Positions 50,343 to 60,930 of a stretch of DNA of 64,000 nt are shown one piece after another. A program made the position numbers and the translations under genes. Below the pieces are notes generated by a model. It searched no databases. It saw nothing but the letters and a program-made list of their open reading frames with translations, and was not told where the DNA came from. The DNA is from Blasia pusilla. Lineage: Eukaryota > Marchantiophyta > Marchantiopsida > Blasiales. Every line of letters starts with the position of its first letter. The stretch's first letter is position 1. Where the stretch lies: assembly GCA_050084515.1 (NCBI GenBank), contig CM114273.1:17918001-17982000 (forward strand), read 5' to 3'.

Positions 50343-53300
50343 CTATGTGTTTGTACACGTTGATGAGGCAATGGCTGCTTCTCTATCAAGTTGGGCTTGT
50401 GGGCCCAACTTTGTCTTTCTAGACTTTGCTCTGGGGAATAAAGGTAGGTCAGTGAATGAATTTGGGTTTTGCCTATCATTCTGGTCTGTCATGGATCTTG
50501 TAGATCTTCTTCTACGTCGGGACCAACGTTCAATGTTTGATTGAACTCGTCTAATGGAATTATTGTTCAAGAATCCATCTTGAAAATTGGAGAATGGATT
50601 ACCTGGTTGAGGTGTCAACCCATTTTCAGCTGCTATTTTTGCAGACTCGATCCTTCCGCTTTCGCTCCTTCAAAGCCCTTGCGTTAAAGTAAGAAGGCGA
50701 GCATTGTGAACACAGGAAAGTCGTATGCTTGAGAACAAGTTGTCAATTTCTTCAATACTGGAGTTTGTTCTGTGGTTTGCACAGTCCGATGATAATCGAC
50801 ATCCTGGTGGAATGGTGTCTATGTGCCAACACCAGAGATGGAAAACAATTAGTTTAGCAGTAGCCACCACTAATATCAAATCCCTTGTTGAAATACGAAC
50901 ATTTTTATGATCTTGGAAGTATTCATGACTGCATGTAGAAGTATACATGACCTGATTCTTGAAGTATACATGACCTGGTTCTAGACCTGATCCTAGAAGT
51001 ATACATTACCTGATCCATGACGTAAACATGACATGGTCCTAGAAGTAGACATGCCTTGATTCCTGAAGTTTACATGACCTGATCCACCTTGTATACATCA
51101 CTCGATGTTCACTATTGTTATTTACCTCCATTTGGATGCATGTCAAACATCTCAGGTTGGCATGGACCATTCTCCAATTCCTCATTCGATTGTCGTGTTA
51201 TGAGCTTGAGATGAGACATCCCACCCTGTCTTGTTCCTAACCTTGTTCCCAGAATCTTCACCAAATCTGCTTCATTGTAATTTTCCTTCAATAAGGCAGC
51301 AATCTGTTTGGCATACTTTTAAAAAAAAGTCAGTATAATATAATACCAATTTTAGTACATATGTAAAGTAATATGTTCAATTCACTTTGAAAAGAAGGAG
51401 AATACAAGAATGTAAGAGGACCTTACAATATGCTTGCAAATGTTCCCCTTCAGAGACCATGGACAGTCACAATGACCCCACTCTGTATCGTAGTTGTAGA
51501 CTTCATACCATTTATTCTCCAATGTCTGACTCCTAACTCTTGCCATACTCACCTCCCCCCTGGTGCGTATGATCTCTACATCACTACCAGAAATTGCTTT
51601 CCCTTTCAAAACAACGTTGTTTACGTATTTTTCATGTGTCGCATTTGTCACAAATCCTCTCCTTTTCAACAAGTGGACGTGGAAATACCATGCCTCAATG
51701 TCATTGATGAGTTTCCAAACTAGGTAGTCCCCTCTTCTCTGTGATAATGTTTTGTGGTCATCATGTAAGATAGCCTTCATGCTTCCATGATAGTTCTCAA
51801 TTGCCGCATTCGTGTCTTGATTTGCATGAGGATAGTCCCTTGCTGCTTTTACCCACTTTGCTGAAGTCATTGCACCAATGAGGAAATGTTAATTCAAATT
51901 TGAATGCATAATTGAATGCGACAACCAAACTCAAAGTCAAGAAACAACAATGATACTCACCAATCTTGGGTTCCCAATATGTTTGTATGTACTTTACAAA
52001 CTCTGACTCCGCTTGATAGTCTTCATAGAATTTCTCTAGGTCCCTCTTTGCGTCATTCAAAATGACTTGTCGTGTGTATGTGCCACATCGATTCACATAC
52101 ATGATGTCTCCTAACCTTCGCGACATTTCAGCTCTCATGCCATGACTACGCACCTTTTTCTTCAACTGCTTTAACCAGTCATGCCGTACATGCCATAGAC
52201 ATAGAATGATGTGTCTTTGTTGGAAATATTGCCTGTTCAAAGGGTTCCAATCATTTAGTCTGCATTAGAAACAGATAGAATCGCTTCTATGTTGGTGGAA
52301 TGGTTTCCCTTCTTGAGGAAGACTGGTTTCCTACATGTTGGAAAAATAATGAATACAACTTCATATGCATAGCTAATGCTGCTTAAAGCACTCATACCAT
52401 AGAAGGATATTGATGTTTGTTGGCAGAAACGATTTTTGCAACGGTGGAATGGTTTCTTCCACCGTGAGAGTAAATGTGAGAAGATTATCCTATCCAAATC
52501 TCTGATTAACCCATCATGCCAATTTTCGTTAATGAATACAGAGGAATTTATTCTCACCTTAATGCATTCTCGCTTTCTGCCAAAGCGTCGTCAACAATGA
52601 TCGCATTTGGTTCCCAATTCGGTTGGATGACTCTACATTTATCCAAGATAGCTTTCAACCACTTTCCCAAATACACTTCTTTTGCACTAGATGTGAGAAC
52701 CCAGGCCACGGGTATCCCTGAGTGGTGATCATCAAACACCAGCAAAGTATATAGGGGAAACTACAAAACATCAATACAAGTGTTAGTACCATGATTATAT
52801 GGAATCATTTTTACATGAATGAAAGTAATAAGAAGACTTACTTCACATGAAATATCTCTTCAACAAAATAAGTAAGAGCAAGTATCCTATTGCGATTTGT
52901 GCCAAATGTGCTATCCATGCTCAAGGCGCTGCCATGTCCATACTTTACAAGAGCATTCAACTGCCATTGGCTTTGGAATCCCAAAATGAATGGATGTGTC
53001 TCATCCATGTAAGGCTAAATAAATGAACACCTTCTCGGAAGAATACTCAACAAACAAGCTCAAGGACTCGTTTCGCTCTAGCATATAGAAATGTCTCTGA
53101 TTGAATTGTTTTTTATGTTTCAGTATATCATGCATTTGCATGAAGTCATCTCGGGTCAAACTCTCTTCAAAGTTGGTATCCGTCAACGGGCGCTCTTTCA
53201 ACATCTTTGAATGCTCGGCTTGGATCTGGTGGGGCTTAACCCCCAAGCGAAGCCTCTCTTTCACATAATTCTTTAGATCATCTGAAATCCTAGGAGCAAA

Positions 53301-53993
53301 CATCTTGGTGTATCTATGCATGCTTTGTCGTCCTTTCCATGGCATGGCTTGTTGGCTTTATCCACGTGAGCTCTATTTTTGTAGGTGATCTTTGCAACAT
53401 GCGGAGGAGTGTTGATTTCAAGGATCAGAAACGACATTGACACCCACGTTTGCAACTATCGCCTCTACTTATGATTTGTCCTCATGCCTACTACCTCTTC
53501 CACTTTTGGGGATAGCGGACACTGTAAACACAACAAAAGGAGCTGATGTGAAATTAACACACTAAACCATTTCTAACTGAATGGTCATCCACTCTCCTCA
53601 ATAATCAAAGTTTGAAATATGTGAATGGATAGGAGAAGATAGTGGGCACCTATGCACAATCTCCTGATGCATTTGGCGCAGATCAGTTGGGCCATACGCA
53701 CAATAGTATATTGTGTACAATGGACCCCTCCATCCATGTCTGGAGCAGCCCTTGCCCAATCTTGACATTCCTTTCCAGAATGTTGTTGGGTTCCTTCCAT
53801 CGCCATGCCCCTCGCCAAGAATGAGATCATGTAATCTTTCCCAAGGTATGTATGCTACATGATCGTCATCCCAGGAAAGCTTGTTGGCTGAGATAAGTCC
53901 TGGAGGAATATCAGTTTGAACAAAAATCTTTTTCATGGATAATATCCTCCTTGTTAAAGAGCTTCCACTTGCAAGCATATCAGATGTGGCCAT
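50343..53993 (-). pseudogene. MULE transposase gene with SWIM zinc finger, multiple frameshifts
   Basis: Minus-strand exons read in order. An N-terminal segment with YYCAYGPTD begins at 53993. A cysteine-rich part follows with PPHVAKITYK and PCHG (about 53425-53330), then MFAPRISDDLKNYV. Next are PFILGFQSQWQLNALVKYG, SMDSTFGTN (first catalytic D, about 52900), DDHHSGIPVAW and IIVDDALAE (second D). After a clean GT-AG intron (52557-52233) come CLWHVRHDWLK (C-x2-H), then AIENYHGSMK (catalytic E, about 51790) and the SWIM finger CDCPWSLKGNICKH (about 51440). C-terminal exons lie at about 51316-51117 and 50660-50343. This matches Mutator-like DDE transposases. Frameshifts at about 53425, 53300 and 53005, and a non-AG acceptor near 51877, mark it as decayed. 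Confidence 0.75.
50915..51088. repeat. 23-bp minisatellite, about 7 units, in a MULE intron
   Basis: Units resembling GAAGTATACATGACCTGATC start at 50915, 50938, 50961, 50996, 51019, 51042 and 51065. Spacing is 23 bp apart from one 12-bp expansion. The array lies between two of the C-terminal MULE coding segments. Confidence 0.8.
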
Positions 53994-54202
53994 GGCGGGG
54001 AGGCCAATTCTGTGATCAATGTTTCCCTGTATGTTAATAAGACAGAAAGAACATGTGTCAAAAGGTGCTATTCAAACATTTACTAATCTGGTTGGACATG
54101 GTTTAACAAATGGCATGTATTGGGTTTTTATGTGAATGAAGAAGTCCGCATTAGGTGCCCATTCTGCATTCACGCTTTCAAACAGATCCTACTCTGTCCA
54201 TT

Positions 54203-54402
54203 ACGGTGGAATGTCTTCACCGACATATGGAATGGCTTTGCATTGTCATGGAATGGCTTCCCATAGACATGGAATGGCTTTCCCTTCACATGGAATGGCT
54301 TTCCCTTCACATGGAATGGCTTCTCTGTTTTGTGGAATGGCTTCAACAAAGGTGGAATGGCTTCTCTGGGATCTGGAATGGTTTATCAGACCCATGGAAT
54401 GC
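54203..54402. repeat. 21-bp minisatellite, 10 units of a TGGAATGGC word
   Basis: GAATG(G) words start at 54209, 54230, 54251, 54272, 54293, 54314, 54335, 54355, 54376 and 54397: an exact 21-bp period apart from one 20-bp unit. The consensus is close to ATGGAATGGCTTCCCTTCAC. Plus-strand ORFs across it translate the repeat as heptads (HGMAFPS or MEWLSLH) and are not supported as genes. Confidence 0.92.
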
Positions 54403-54459
54403 TTCGGTGATGATTTCCTCCTAAGCATGGGAAGGAACAAGAATTTCTTAGAATAACTT

Positions 54460-55177
54460 TACTCGTTTGGATTGCCCTCCAATCTGCGTGCTACATTGCT
54501 CTCGAACCTCAGGAACTTGCTGCCCAAATCGTACGCAGTGTATGAAAAAAAATCATGGAAGTTTGTGAACTCCCACCACTTTGAATTCAGAATCAAATAC
54601 TTTCTGTACAAGGTGGTGGCATTCCTAGTGGTAGCATGTTCCACTTGTGTAAGCCTCTTCTAACTCTACTACTATGGGGCCTTTCACTTAAGTATAAGTG
54701 AAGAACCAACTGTATACCTGTAGTAGATTCTTTAAGAGCCTATGTACAAAATTACTTTCAGGTAAGGTCCGAGAAGTACAAAAACTACAGCGCTAATGAC
54801 AAAAACTAACGAGGGTATACTTCTGCCGTGAGAGAAGTATCTAAAAAACCACACGGCAACGACTCTGGAATCTAGCTTCCCATATCCAATATGGGAACAT
54901 CTCCATCTACGCTATCTGCAATGACAACACGAGAAAAAAAATCAGAGATAGGAATATCATTACTATCCATGCTAAGCTATTTTGAAAGTAAAATAAGAGA
55001 GCAAAATTGGAGGTAGAGAACAAGGACTCTTGCCATAATCACAAAATCACATAGAGAGTGCATACTCATACATATATTCATACCTTTTTCTTTTTCTTTT
55101 CCACTCTGGGTTGAGTGGCGTACTTGTTCTTCCGTTTAGCCATCCTGGTTGGGGTTGCCATCATTTGTTGGAGGACT
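54460..55177. other. Spacer, no supported gene
   Basis: AT-rich sequence between the 21-bp minisatellite and the lysine-rich ORF remnant. Opposing 60-codon ORFs at 54459-54663 overlap each other and are not convincing. Confidence 0.4.
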
Positions 55178-56154
55178 TCAAACTTCGACTTTCCTAATTC
55201 CCTGCACTCCTCGACGGTAGGTGTCAAACCTGTTAAGTGTGGACTTCACGTTCTTGGCCTTGGTCACTTGTGAGTGAGTGCCAAGTTTAGGTACCTCACT
55301 TCTAATGTTGTCATTGATATCATTCAACAACGTCTTGCCCAAATTTTTCTTCAAAGCTCTCAATTCTCTAGAGGATAGTTTTTTTCTTCATAAGGGTGTC
55401 ATCATCAAGCATCTTGAGATCCTCCAATATTTCGGATTTGCAAAAGGAATCTGACGTCTTCATGAATAGGGGTGCGAAATGAGAGCGGTTGTGTTGACCA
55501 AATGTGGATCGTCTGTAACCCCTTCATGATGGATGGCTGCCCCATTCTCACCACATGGAGTGTGTGGAATGGGTTCCACAGTGTATCACCTCGACATCTT
55601 TGTGCATACACACTTTCGGCTCCCCCTCTGGTGGAATGAATTCGCATTAGGTGAAGTCCCGGAGGTGGAGTGGCATCCGCATTGATAGAATCCCCACCTG
55701 GTGGAATGGGTTCCATCAAGCGACTCTCTCGGCCGTGGAGTGGGATCCGCCCTTGGAGCCTCCCCACCTGGTGGAATGGGTTCCACCATTTGATTCTCTC
55801 TTGGCGGTGGAGTGGGTTCCACCATTGGAGCCTCCCCACTTGGTGGAATGGGTTCCACCAATTCACTCTCTCTAGGGGTGGAGTGGGTTCCACCCTTGGA
55901 GCCTCCCCACCAAGTGGAATGGGTTCCACCAATTCACTCTCTCTCGGGGGTGGGAGAGATCTTTTCGATCGTGTCTGGGGACTAATTTCTTCTTTGTAAC
56001 AATCTTCCCCTTCAATTTTGGTGTCTCGGCCTTCCTTTGGCCCTTTGAAGCTGTGGTACTTTGCAATTAGAAGCCTTACCCGCCTCTTTACTTTGTTAAC
56101 ACCCTTACCCGCGCCGCCTAGCGATGACGCTGGGTGGTAAGGGTTGGAAATCAT
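55178..56154 (-). pseudogene. Unclassified lysine-rich protein gene with internal repeat block, one frameshift
   Basis: From the ATG at 56154 a 249-codon frame encodes a basic N-terminus, then a proline/glutamate-rich repetitive block (units like VEPIPPGGEAP and VEPTPPPRE) made by the 71-bp minisatellite, and ends at 55405. A clear continuation (KLSSRELRALKKNLGKTLLN, then EVPKLGTHSQVTKAKNVK) lies in another frame from about 55390 to 55178. It follows an A-rich slip site (AAGAAAAAAACT). The C-terminal part looks helical and basic. I do not recognise the family. It has the same strand as the MULE transposase and lies about 1.2 kb upstream of it, so it may be an accessory gene of the same element. 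Confidence 0.4.
55562..55935. repeat. Minisatellite of about 71-bp units, 6 copies
   Basis: GTGGAAT words begin at 55564, 55631, 55701, 55771, 55843 and 55914 (spacing 67-72 bp). Each unit holds a near-palindrome GTGGAATGGGTTCCAC and a related GTGGAGTGGGTTCCAC, separated by a GGAGCCTCCCCACCTG-like spacer. Unit lengths vary around 23-24 codons without always being multiples of three. Confidence 0.85.
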
Positions 56155-56383
56155 CGCTATCGATTCGAAGACTTATGTAAGTCTCCACCCGTCTCCTCTG
56201 CTCTCACTTTCAAGCCTTGTTTTCCCTTCTTACACAGGTGTCTTTGTCATGTTTCCTTTGACTTGGAACATATGCACCACTCTCTCCTCACAAATATCTT
56301 TTGATTTTTGGAATCTCTAGTGGCCAACCATTCCTCATATTGTTGCTTTGGCCATAAACTCAGAGTACTTGGCTTGATCTCGC

Positions 56384-57331
56384 TCAAGCCAACCCATTAG
56401 ATTTTGTTTCTTGCGTGCTATCCACGCAACACTCTGCTTGACTTGTGCCTCTCTTTCGACAAAAACTCGGTAGGTAGCTCTGTGAGAGACACAACGTCGC
56501 CTTTTGAACTACTCCCCACAACTTCTTAACCATCTCCGGATGTGTGAAGTAACCCTTACCCCTCCCTATCAAGTCCTTAGAACCTTGTAGACTTGCTCTA
56601 TCTATGGTGCCAAGCAACCATATACTACATGCTCCATCATGGAGTTACTATTTTGGCAATCATGAACTCTCACCAAGCACTCACGGTATTGTTTTCTGTC
56701 TAGGAGGCCATCCCAATCCCGAATATGCAAGGAATTCACCAAATTACACTCCATCAAAGCCACAGTGATGGCTTCTTCCCTAGTATCGGGATATGAGGAC
56801 TCATTTGCATAGACAACCACCTCTCGAGTGGAATTGACGCCCTTAACCTGTACATTTTCTCCCTCCTGATTTTAGCCTCCCTCCTCCGAGCATCCCCGGA
56901 TTTCCTAAGGAGCTCTCTCTCTCTGGGCATCTGTCACTTCTCTCTTACGACCCATCATTGGGTCGTTGGCCTACTCTGGATTTTCTAGTGGGACTAGCAA
57001 TGCCTCGTCCAAGTCGGGTGGTTTTTAATCAAGTCTGATTGCACTTGGTTTTATTTTTGGCCTTTAGGATGCGATTACAAAGCATGCACATCCACTTTTC
57101 CCCATCCTCTATGTATCTCCAATATGTGTTCTCCCCAAGAGCAACACCCCACACAACTCGATTCATACTGGTGGCTGCCACGATTGAACTCTGACGGAAG
57201 ATATACCGAGACCTACGACTGCCAAACTGACACCACACAACCTCCTCCATAAGCACTTCAACAATAGAGTAGTACTCAAACATCAGGCCTGATAAGAAAT
57301 CCATGCTATGAAGGAGAAAGAAATAGACCAA
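56384..57331 (-). pseudogene. Unclassified minus-strand coding remnant
   Basis: Three collinear minus-strand ORFs (57331-57029, 56820-56602, 56617-56384) overlap or abut in different frames. They carry YWRYIEDGEKWMCMLCNRIL (a CxxC after tryptophans, reminiscent of a BED-like finger) and later HIRDWDGLLDRKQYRECLVR and GRGKGYFTHPEMVKKLWGVV. Collinearity and protein-like composition suggest one decayed gene. I cannot assign a family. It is co-oriented with the MULE transposase and could belong to the same element or to another one (for example hAT). Confidence 0.3.
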
Positions 57332-58075
57332 ACATACCAGTTCCCAACTGCCCTTGCTTCCCTCGAGTCTGTATTCTCAGCAATCCTTCAGCCTCTGATC
57401 CGAACTACCCCCTGGAGTTTTCAAGTACACGAGTGTTAACAAAGCATAATCACAATCTTACCCTCACATTTCCAGGTGAATAGAAGCTATTTTGTACTCA
57501 ACCATCTTTGCTTCGGTCTGATTTCTACCACTCATGCATTACACTTGGCGAGACCTCGTGTTAAGAAATGGTATCCAGGGCAAAGAAGTCCATGAGATTC
57601 CATACAGGAAAGGTGGGCATAACTGCTCAGGAGTCCTCTTTGTTGGAAAAGAAGTCTTCACTCACTCTCCAAGTACGAGCTAACACGACGATACTCATAG
57701 TGGCCACCCTGAACTAAGGAGCGCCCCCGCTCAGATATTTTATTAGATGGAAGAACAACGCTGGAACGCCATGTCTTAGTCACTACAAATCTTATGCCAA
57801 TCAATGACAACGGTGATACACATTCTACTTACAAACCGTCACTTAACTTTGTCATTTTTCTTGTAACGATCGAGAATGAAATGACTCGTACAACATTGAA
57901 CAATCTTTCTCATTCTGGCACTGTCGAGCTAGCCCTTTCCATCAAGCGTTTTTATTGAAGTTCGTTTTTCGATCTTCATAGGCTGAAGAGTATCTCAACA
58001 TCGAGACTCGGAGTTTCATGGCATCATCAAGCGTCTTGTCTTTGTTTGCTTGTTTGCTTGCCGCTTATGACATTC
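57332..58075. other. Spacer, no supported gene
   Basis: No ORF of note. It contains CCATCAAGCGTTTTTATTGA near 57940, shared with about 32397. Confidence 0.4.
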
Positions 58076-58128
58076 GGAGAGCGATATTGCCAAAGCCGGA
58101 GCACTAATTGCTCCGTGCTTAGGGGCTC
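58076..58128 (+). repeat. Left TIR of the 58-kb element
   Basis: 53 bp, inverted match to 59439-59492 with one mismatch (T/A after GCTCCG) and one missing C after CAAAGCC. Confidence 0.9.
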
Positions 58129-58533
58129 GAAGGCAAGACAGTGAGTGACGAGAACGCACTTTGAGAAACTTGCAAAGTGAATGTCGATCGACAAACAAAC
58201 CCCTCCCTAAATGCGAGAGCGACACAAACCGAGCGCGATTTCACAAAGAAATTCTTGGAGCCCAATACTCCGGCCACAACTCGTGACGGACGGATCGTGT
58301 CTATTTCAAAGCTTTTCGCTGATCCTGGCGCGGTCATGAGGTATTCATCGGATACATGAATAGGCTCTTTACGGAATTGAATTTTGTGAGAGCGGAGTTT
58401 CGGGCAGAGTGAGGAGAGGGAAGTTCGATCTAGAATTGGTAGCGAAGAGCAGATACCGACAGACGATGGAACAAGGCCGTGGCCTCATGAATTCGACCAC
58501 GCATTTGGCGACGCGCGCCCATGGGAGGCGGAG

Positions 58534-58911
58534 ATGAACAATGGGATGCAGATTACCTTCTTTGGGGTAGCGGTGACATTCTTTGTTCCAGGCCTGGGGA
58601 GACGAACCGCAACGCACACGCCCAAACTGTTTGGCCTCGCTGGTCATCGCCATCTTTGCCGCACGAATGGTCGTCGTATTTCGGCGTCGCTGTTGAGAAA
58701 GGCCATGGATCAACCTGTGAAAGACTCTGCGTCCCATCCGCCTCACTTTCCCTCTGTCGCACTCCGGGTGTTTCTTTCGATTCTTTTCGCGATCAATGCT
58801 ACAACGGGGTACTTCCTCATGCTGATGGCCATGTCTTTCAATAGCGGAGTGTTTATCGCGATCATCTTAGGTCTCACGTTCTCGCATTTTGTCTGCTTGA
58901 TGCGTCGATAA
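58534..58911 (+). pseudogene. Copper transporter (CTR/COPT)-like captured copy
   Basis: The 125-codon open frame starts MNNGMQITFFG, like the MxMTFxWG entry of COPT proteins but without the tryptophan. It ends with RVFLSILFAINATTGYFLML, then MAMSFNSGVFIAIILG and a VCLMRR tail. The MLMAM stretch gives the copper-binding MxxxM of TM2 with the family MSFNxGVF signature; the TM3 GxxxG is altered (GLTFS). Between residues of roughly 25 and 50 the frame is out of register. Another plus frame there encodes LASLVIAIFAARMVVVFRRR, resembling the expected TM1, so two compensating indels are likely. COPT proteins are about 130-170 aa plasma-membrane or vacuolar Cu(I) channels. Lying wholly between long TIRs, this is best read as a captured, altered copy. 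Confidence 0.65.
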
Positions 58912-59438
58912 ATTGTCTTCATAAGTCGGACGTAACGTTTAACCTTTCCATTTTCCATTCCCCCGGTGTGTAGTCGGAGCTCTCTACTCAGAAATGCACG
59001 AGACAACGAACCCTGGAGGCCCGTAACGTTGCAAAGAATGAAGGCCATCAACGGAAGGTGCAATGTGCGAAGGAAGCCATTCCTTCCTTCGTTCGAAAGC
59101 CATTCCACGAGTGGTCCCAAAAAAAAAGGCTCCGAATGGGTTTAGGGCTTCGGAAGGAACGAGGTCATTGGACGATGTCAGAGGCCATGGGTAAACAGCG
59201 GGGATCATGTACATGGTATGGTCCCCATGTAAGTTTATGTACATTACCATGCCATGGGGATGTCTACGACGGATATCCGTGGCGATGCAGTCGTCAACAC
59301 AAGATCCGGAGAAGGGTCGATTGACGGGGCGGAGAGAGCACGTCGGGATAATCCTGGGGTTAGCAATTAGTTAGGGACTTGCGGGTGGGTTAGGAGATAA
59401 CGGGTAGGTTAGGGCGCTTGGGGGTTCCCAATTAGTGG

Positions 59439-59492
59439 GAGCCCCTAAGCTCGGAGCAATTAGTGCTCCGGGCTTTGGCAATATCGCTCTCC
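59439..59492 (-). repeat. Right TIR of the 58-kb element
   Basis: 54 bp, inverted match to 58076-58128. The GGCTTTGGCAATATCGCTCT core is shared with 49351-49370. Confidence 0.9.
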
Positions 59493-59881
59493 CTCGAAAG
59501 CCCGCGTTGCATGCTACCCCATCGTCACACAGTAGACTCCAGCGCTCGTGCAAACTTGGAGCCGGATTCTAGAACAGAGAGGTTGCAACAAGCTTGGAAG
59601 CAGTTTATTAGGGAGCCTTTGATATGGACTAACGTATTATTTTCGCATTAAACGGCGACTGGCCCGAACAGTTTTAGAAGAATTGTAGTGTTTTGGGGGC
59701 ACAGTAGAGTAGTAAACATGTATGCTGTCACGCGAACTAAAAAAGTGTTGAGATTCGAATCTTTTTTCAACCATAGAGGTGTTTGCAAATCAAGAAGACA
59801 CTCTTCCATCAAGGCTTTTATTCCATGGGCATCTAGCATTTACCACGGAAATTGAAAACGTTTCATGAGAGGGGATGGCAT

Positions 59882-60282
59882 CCAATAAAACAACGTCCGT
59901 GAACGTATCCGGACATGTCCCTCTATTGGACGGATTTGTTTGTTTCCGTGCAATCTTGACCCAATCCACCTAGCCCTGTGCAATCCATGCATGGACTTTT
60001 GCGGCCTAGGCATGTTGGGTGTAGGCCACACGCGAGCCTATGCGGGCCTCTACGGACGAGGTGTAGGCTAAAAACCGGGTGGCAAGAACGGGTCGTGGGT
60101 CGTTGAATTCGGGTGAGGGCAGGCTGAGCCTGGGTCTACGTTGTGCGCATGACAAGCCCGGTTGCGAGCGGCCGGAACTTGGGCCCATACCGACATGTCT
60201 GTCCTACCTACAAACATAAGTCCATGGACACGGATATGACCAGGTACACGGACTTTGTCTATGTGCAACCTTGCTCTTTGAG
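59882..60282. mobile_element. Composite fragment of the 15.5-kb MITE family
   Basis: Read on the minus strand, a CAAGGTTGCACATAGACAAA end starts at about 60280. It is followed by GGCCC-rich sequence, and a second CAAGATTGCACGGAAACAAA end starts near 59966 in the same orientation. Both resemble the ends of the element at 15541-15920. Two like-oriented ends suggest two partial copies joined together rather than one complete element. Confidence 0.4.
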
Positions 60283-60930
60283 TCTTCAAAATGATGGAAA
60301 TCTCAAGGAGATGTTGAAAAGGATGCAGGGCATAATGTCAAGATGGGTTTGGCCCAATGACCCTCAATTCGAGCAATGTAAGCTTTTCATGATGATAAGG
60401 GTTGAGATTTGTTATGCATTTCCTCATACTCTTACTTATTTTCATCACCATGGTTGGGTGCTCAGGGATCTCTACACTCCAAATATTTTGATATCCTTCT
60501 TGGATTGGGATTTCCACTCATCAAGTAGTTCCTCCTCACTCTCACTAACGATTTTAGTGTTGGTTTGGTTAGATCACCGATCTTGGATCTGGGCAAACAT
60601 TTTAGCAAGCATAATCATTCAATTCGATTCAATACCCTCATTTGCGACTTAATCTTAGTCCACACATAACTCTAGAGTTGGTGAAACATCATTTGTTGCA
60701 CATAAATGCTTCAATTATTTCAGAATATCCACCCTTCTCAAAGTTTTCTATTGTGTACTCCCTTGGAGTAAACTTACGGAGGATATTGAGGAATTTGTAT
60801 AGTTTTGCATATCCACGCTCCATGAAAGATTGGGAATCAAAGACCATTCGAGGGCTAGCATAATGTGCAACAAGTTGAATTACCACATCAAGAAGATGGT
60901 GAATCCCACTCTAGAAATGGGAGGGCATAT
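60283..60930 (+). pseudogene. Decayed receptor-like/plant protein kinase domain
   Basis: Fragments in shifting plus frames follow kinase subdomain order. NDGNLKEMLKRM resembles the hinge/alphaD 'NGNLxExL'. MIRVEICYAFPHTLTYFHHH followed by GWVLRDLYTPNILI resembles 'IA.aL.YLH..GvvHRDL..sNIL'; the catalytic-loop histidine is changed to leucine. NDFSVGLVRSP stands in the DFG position. SEYPPFSKFSIVYSLGVNLR resembles 'PEy....sKsDVYSfGV.l'. W followed about ten residues later by RGLA, then KKMVNPTLE, resembles the end of the C-lobe. Stops, shifts and altered catalytic residues show it is dead. It begins within a few bases of the MITE-like sequence ending at 60282, which may have truncated it. The N-lobe is absent. 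Confidence 0.55.

Larger units (their letters stand above)
58076..59492. mobile_element. Long-TIR transposon carrying a copper-transporter gene copy (Pack-MULE-like)
   Basis: The ends 58076-58128 and 59439-59492 are inverted repeats of 53-54 bp that differ by one base substitution and one single-base indel. The outermost sequence is GGAGAGCGATATTGCCAAAG. The TIR also contains a hairpin-forming CGGAGCACTAATTGCTCCG. The 1.4-kb interior holds a CTR/COPT-like coding copy and no transposase. Long TIRs plus a captured host gene fit Pack-MULEs. Against this, the 9-bp flanks (ATGACATTC and CTCGAAAGC) do not match, so no target duplication is visible. The same terminal sequence occurs at 49335-49372. 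Confidence 0.7.

Noticed and set aside
54136-54456. 106-codon ORF rich in HGMAFPS heptads
   Set aside because: It is a direct readout of the 21-bp minisatellite and changes frame at the 20-bp unit.
50915-55935. CRISPR-like arrays
   Set aside because: The repeats are contiguous minisatellites without unique spacers, in a plant genome.
58369-59120. Minus-strand 125-codon ORFs opposite the copper-transporter copy
   Set aside because: They are antisense shadows of the plus-strand ORF, which carries the family motifs.
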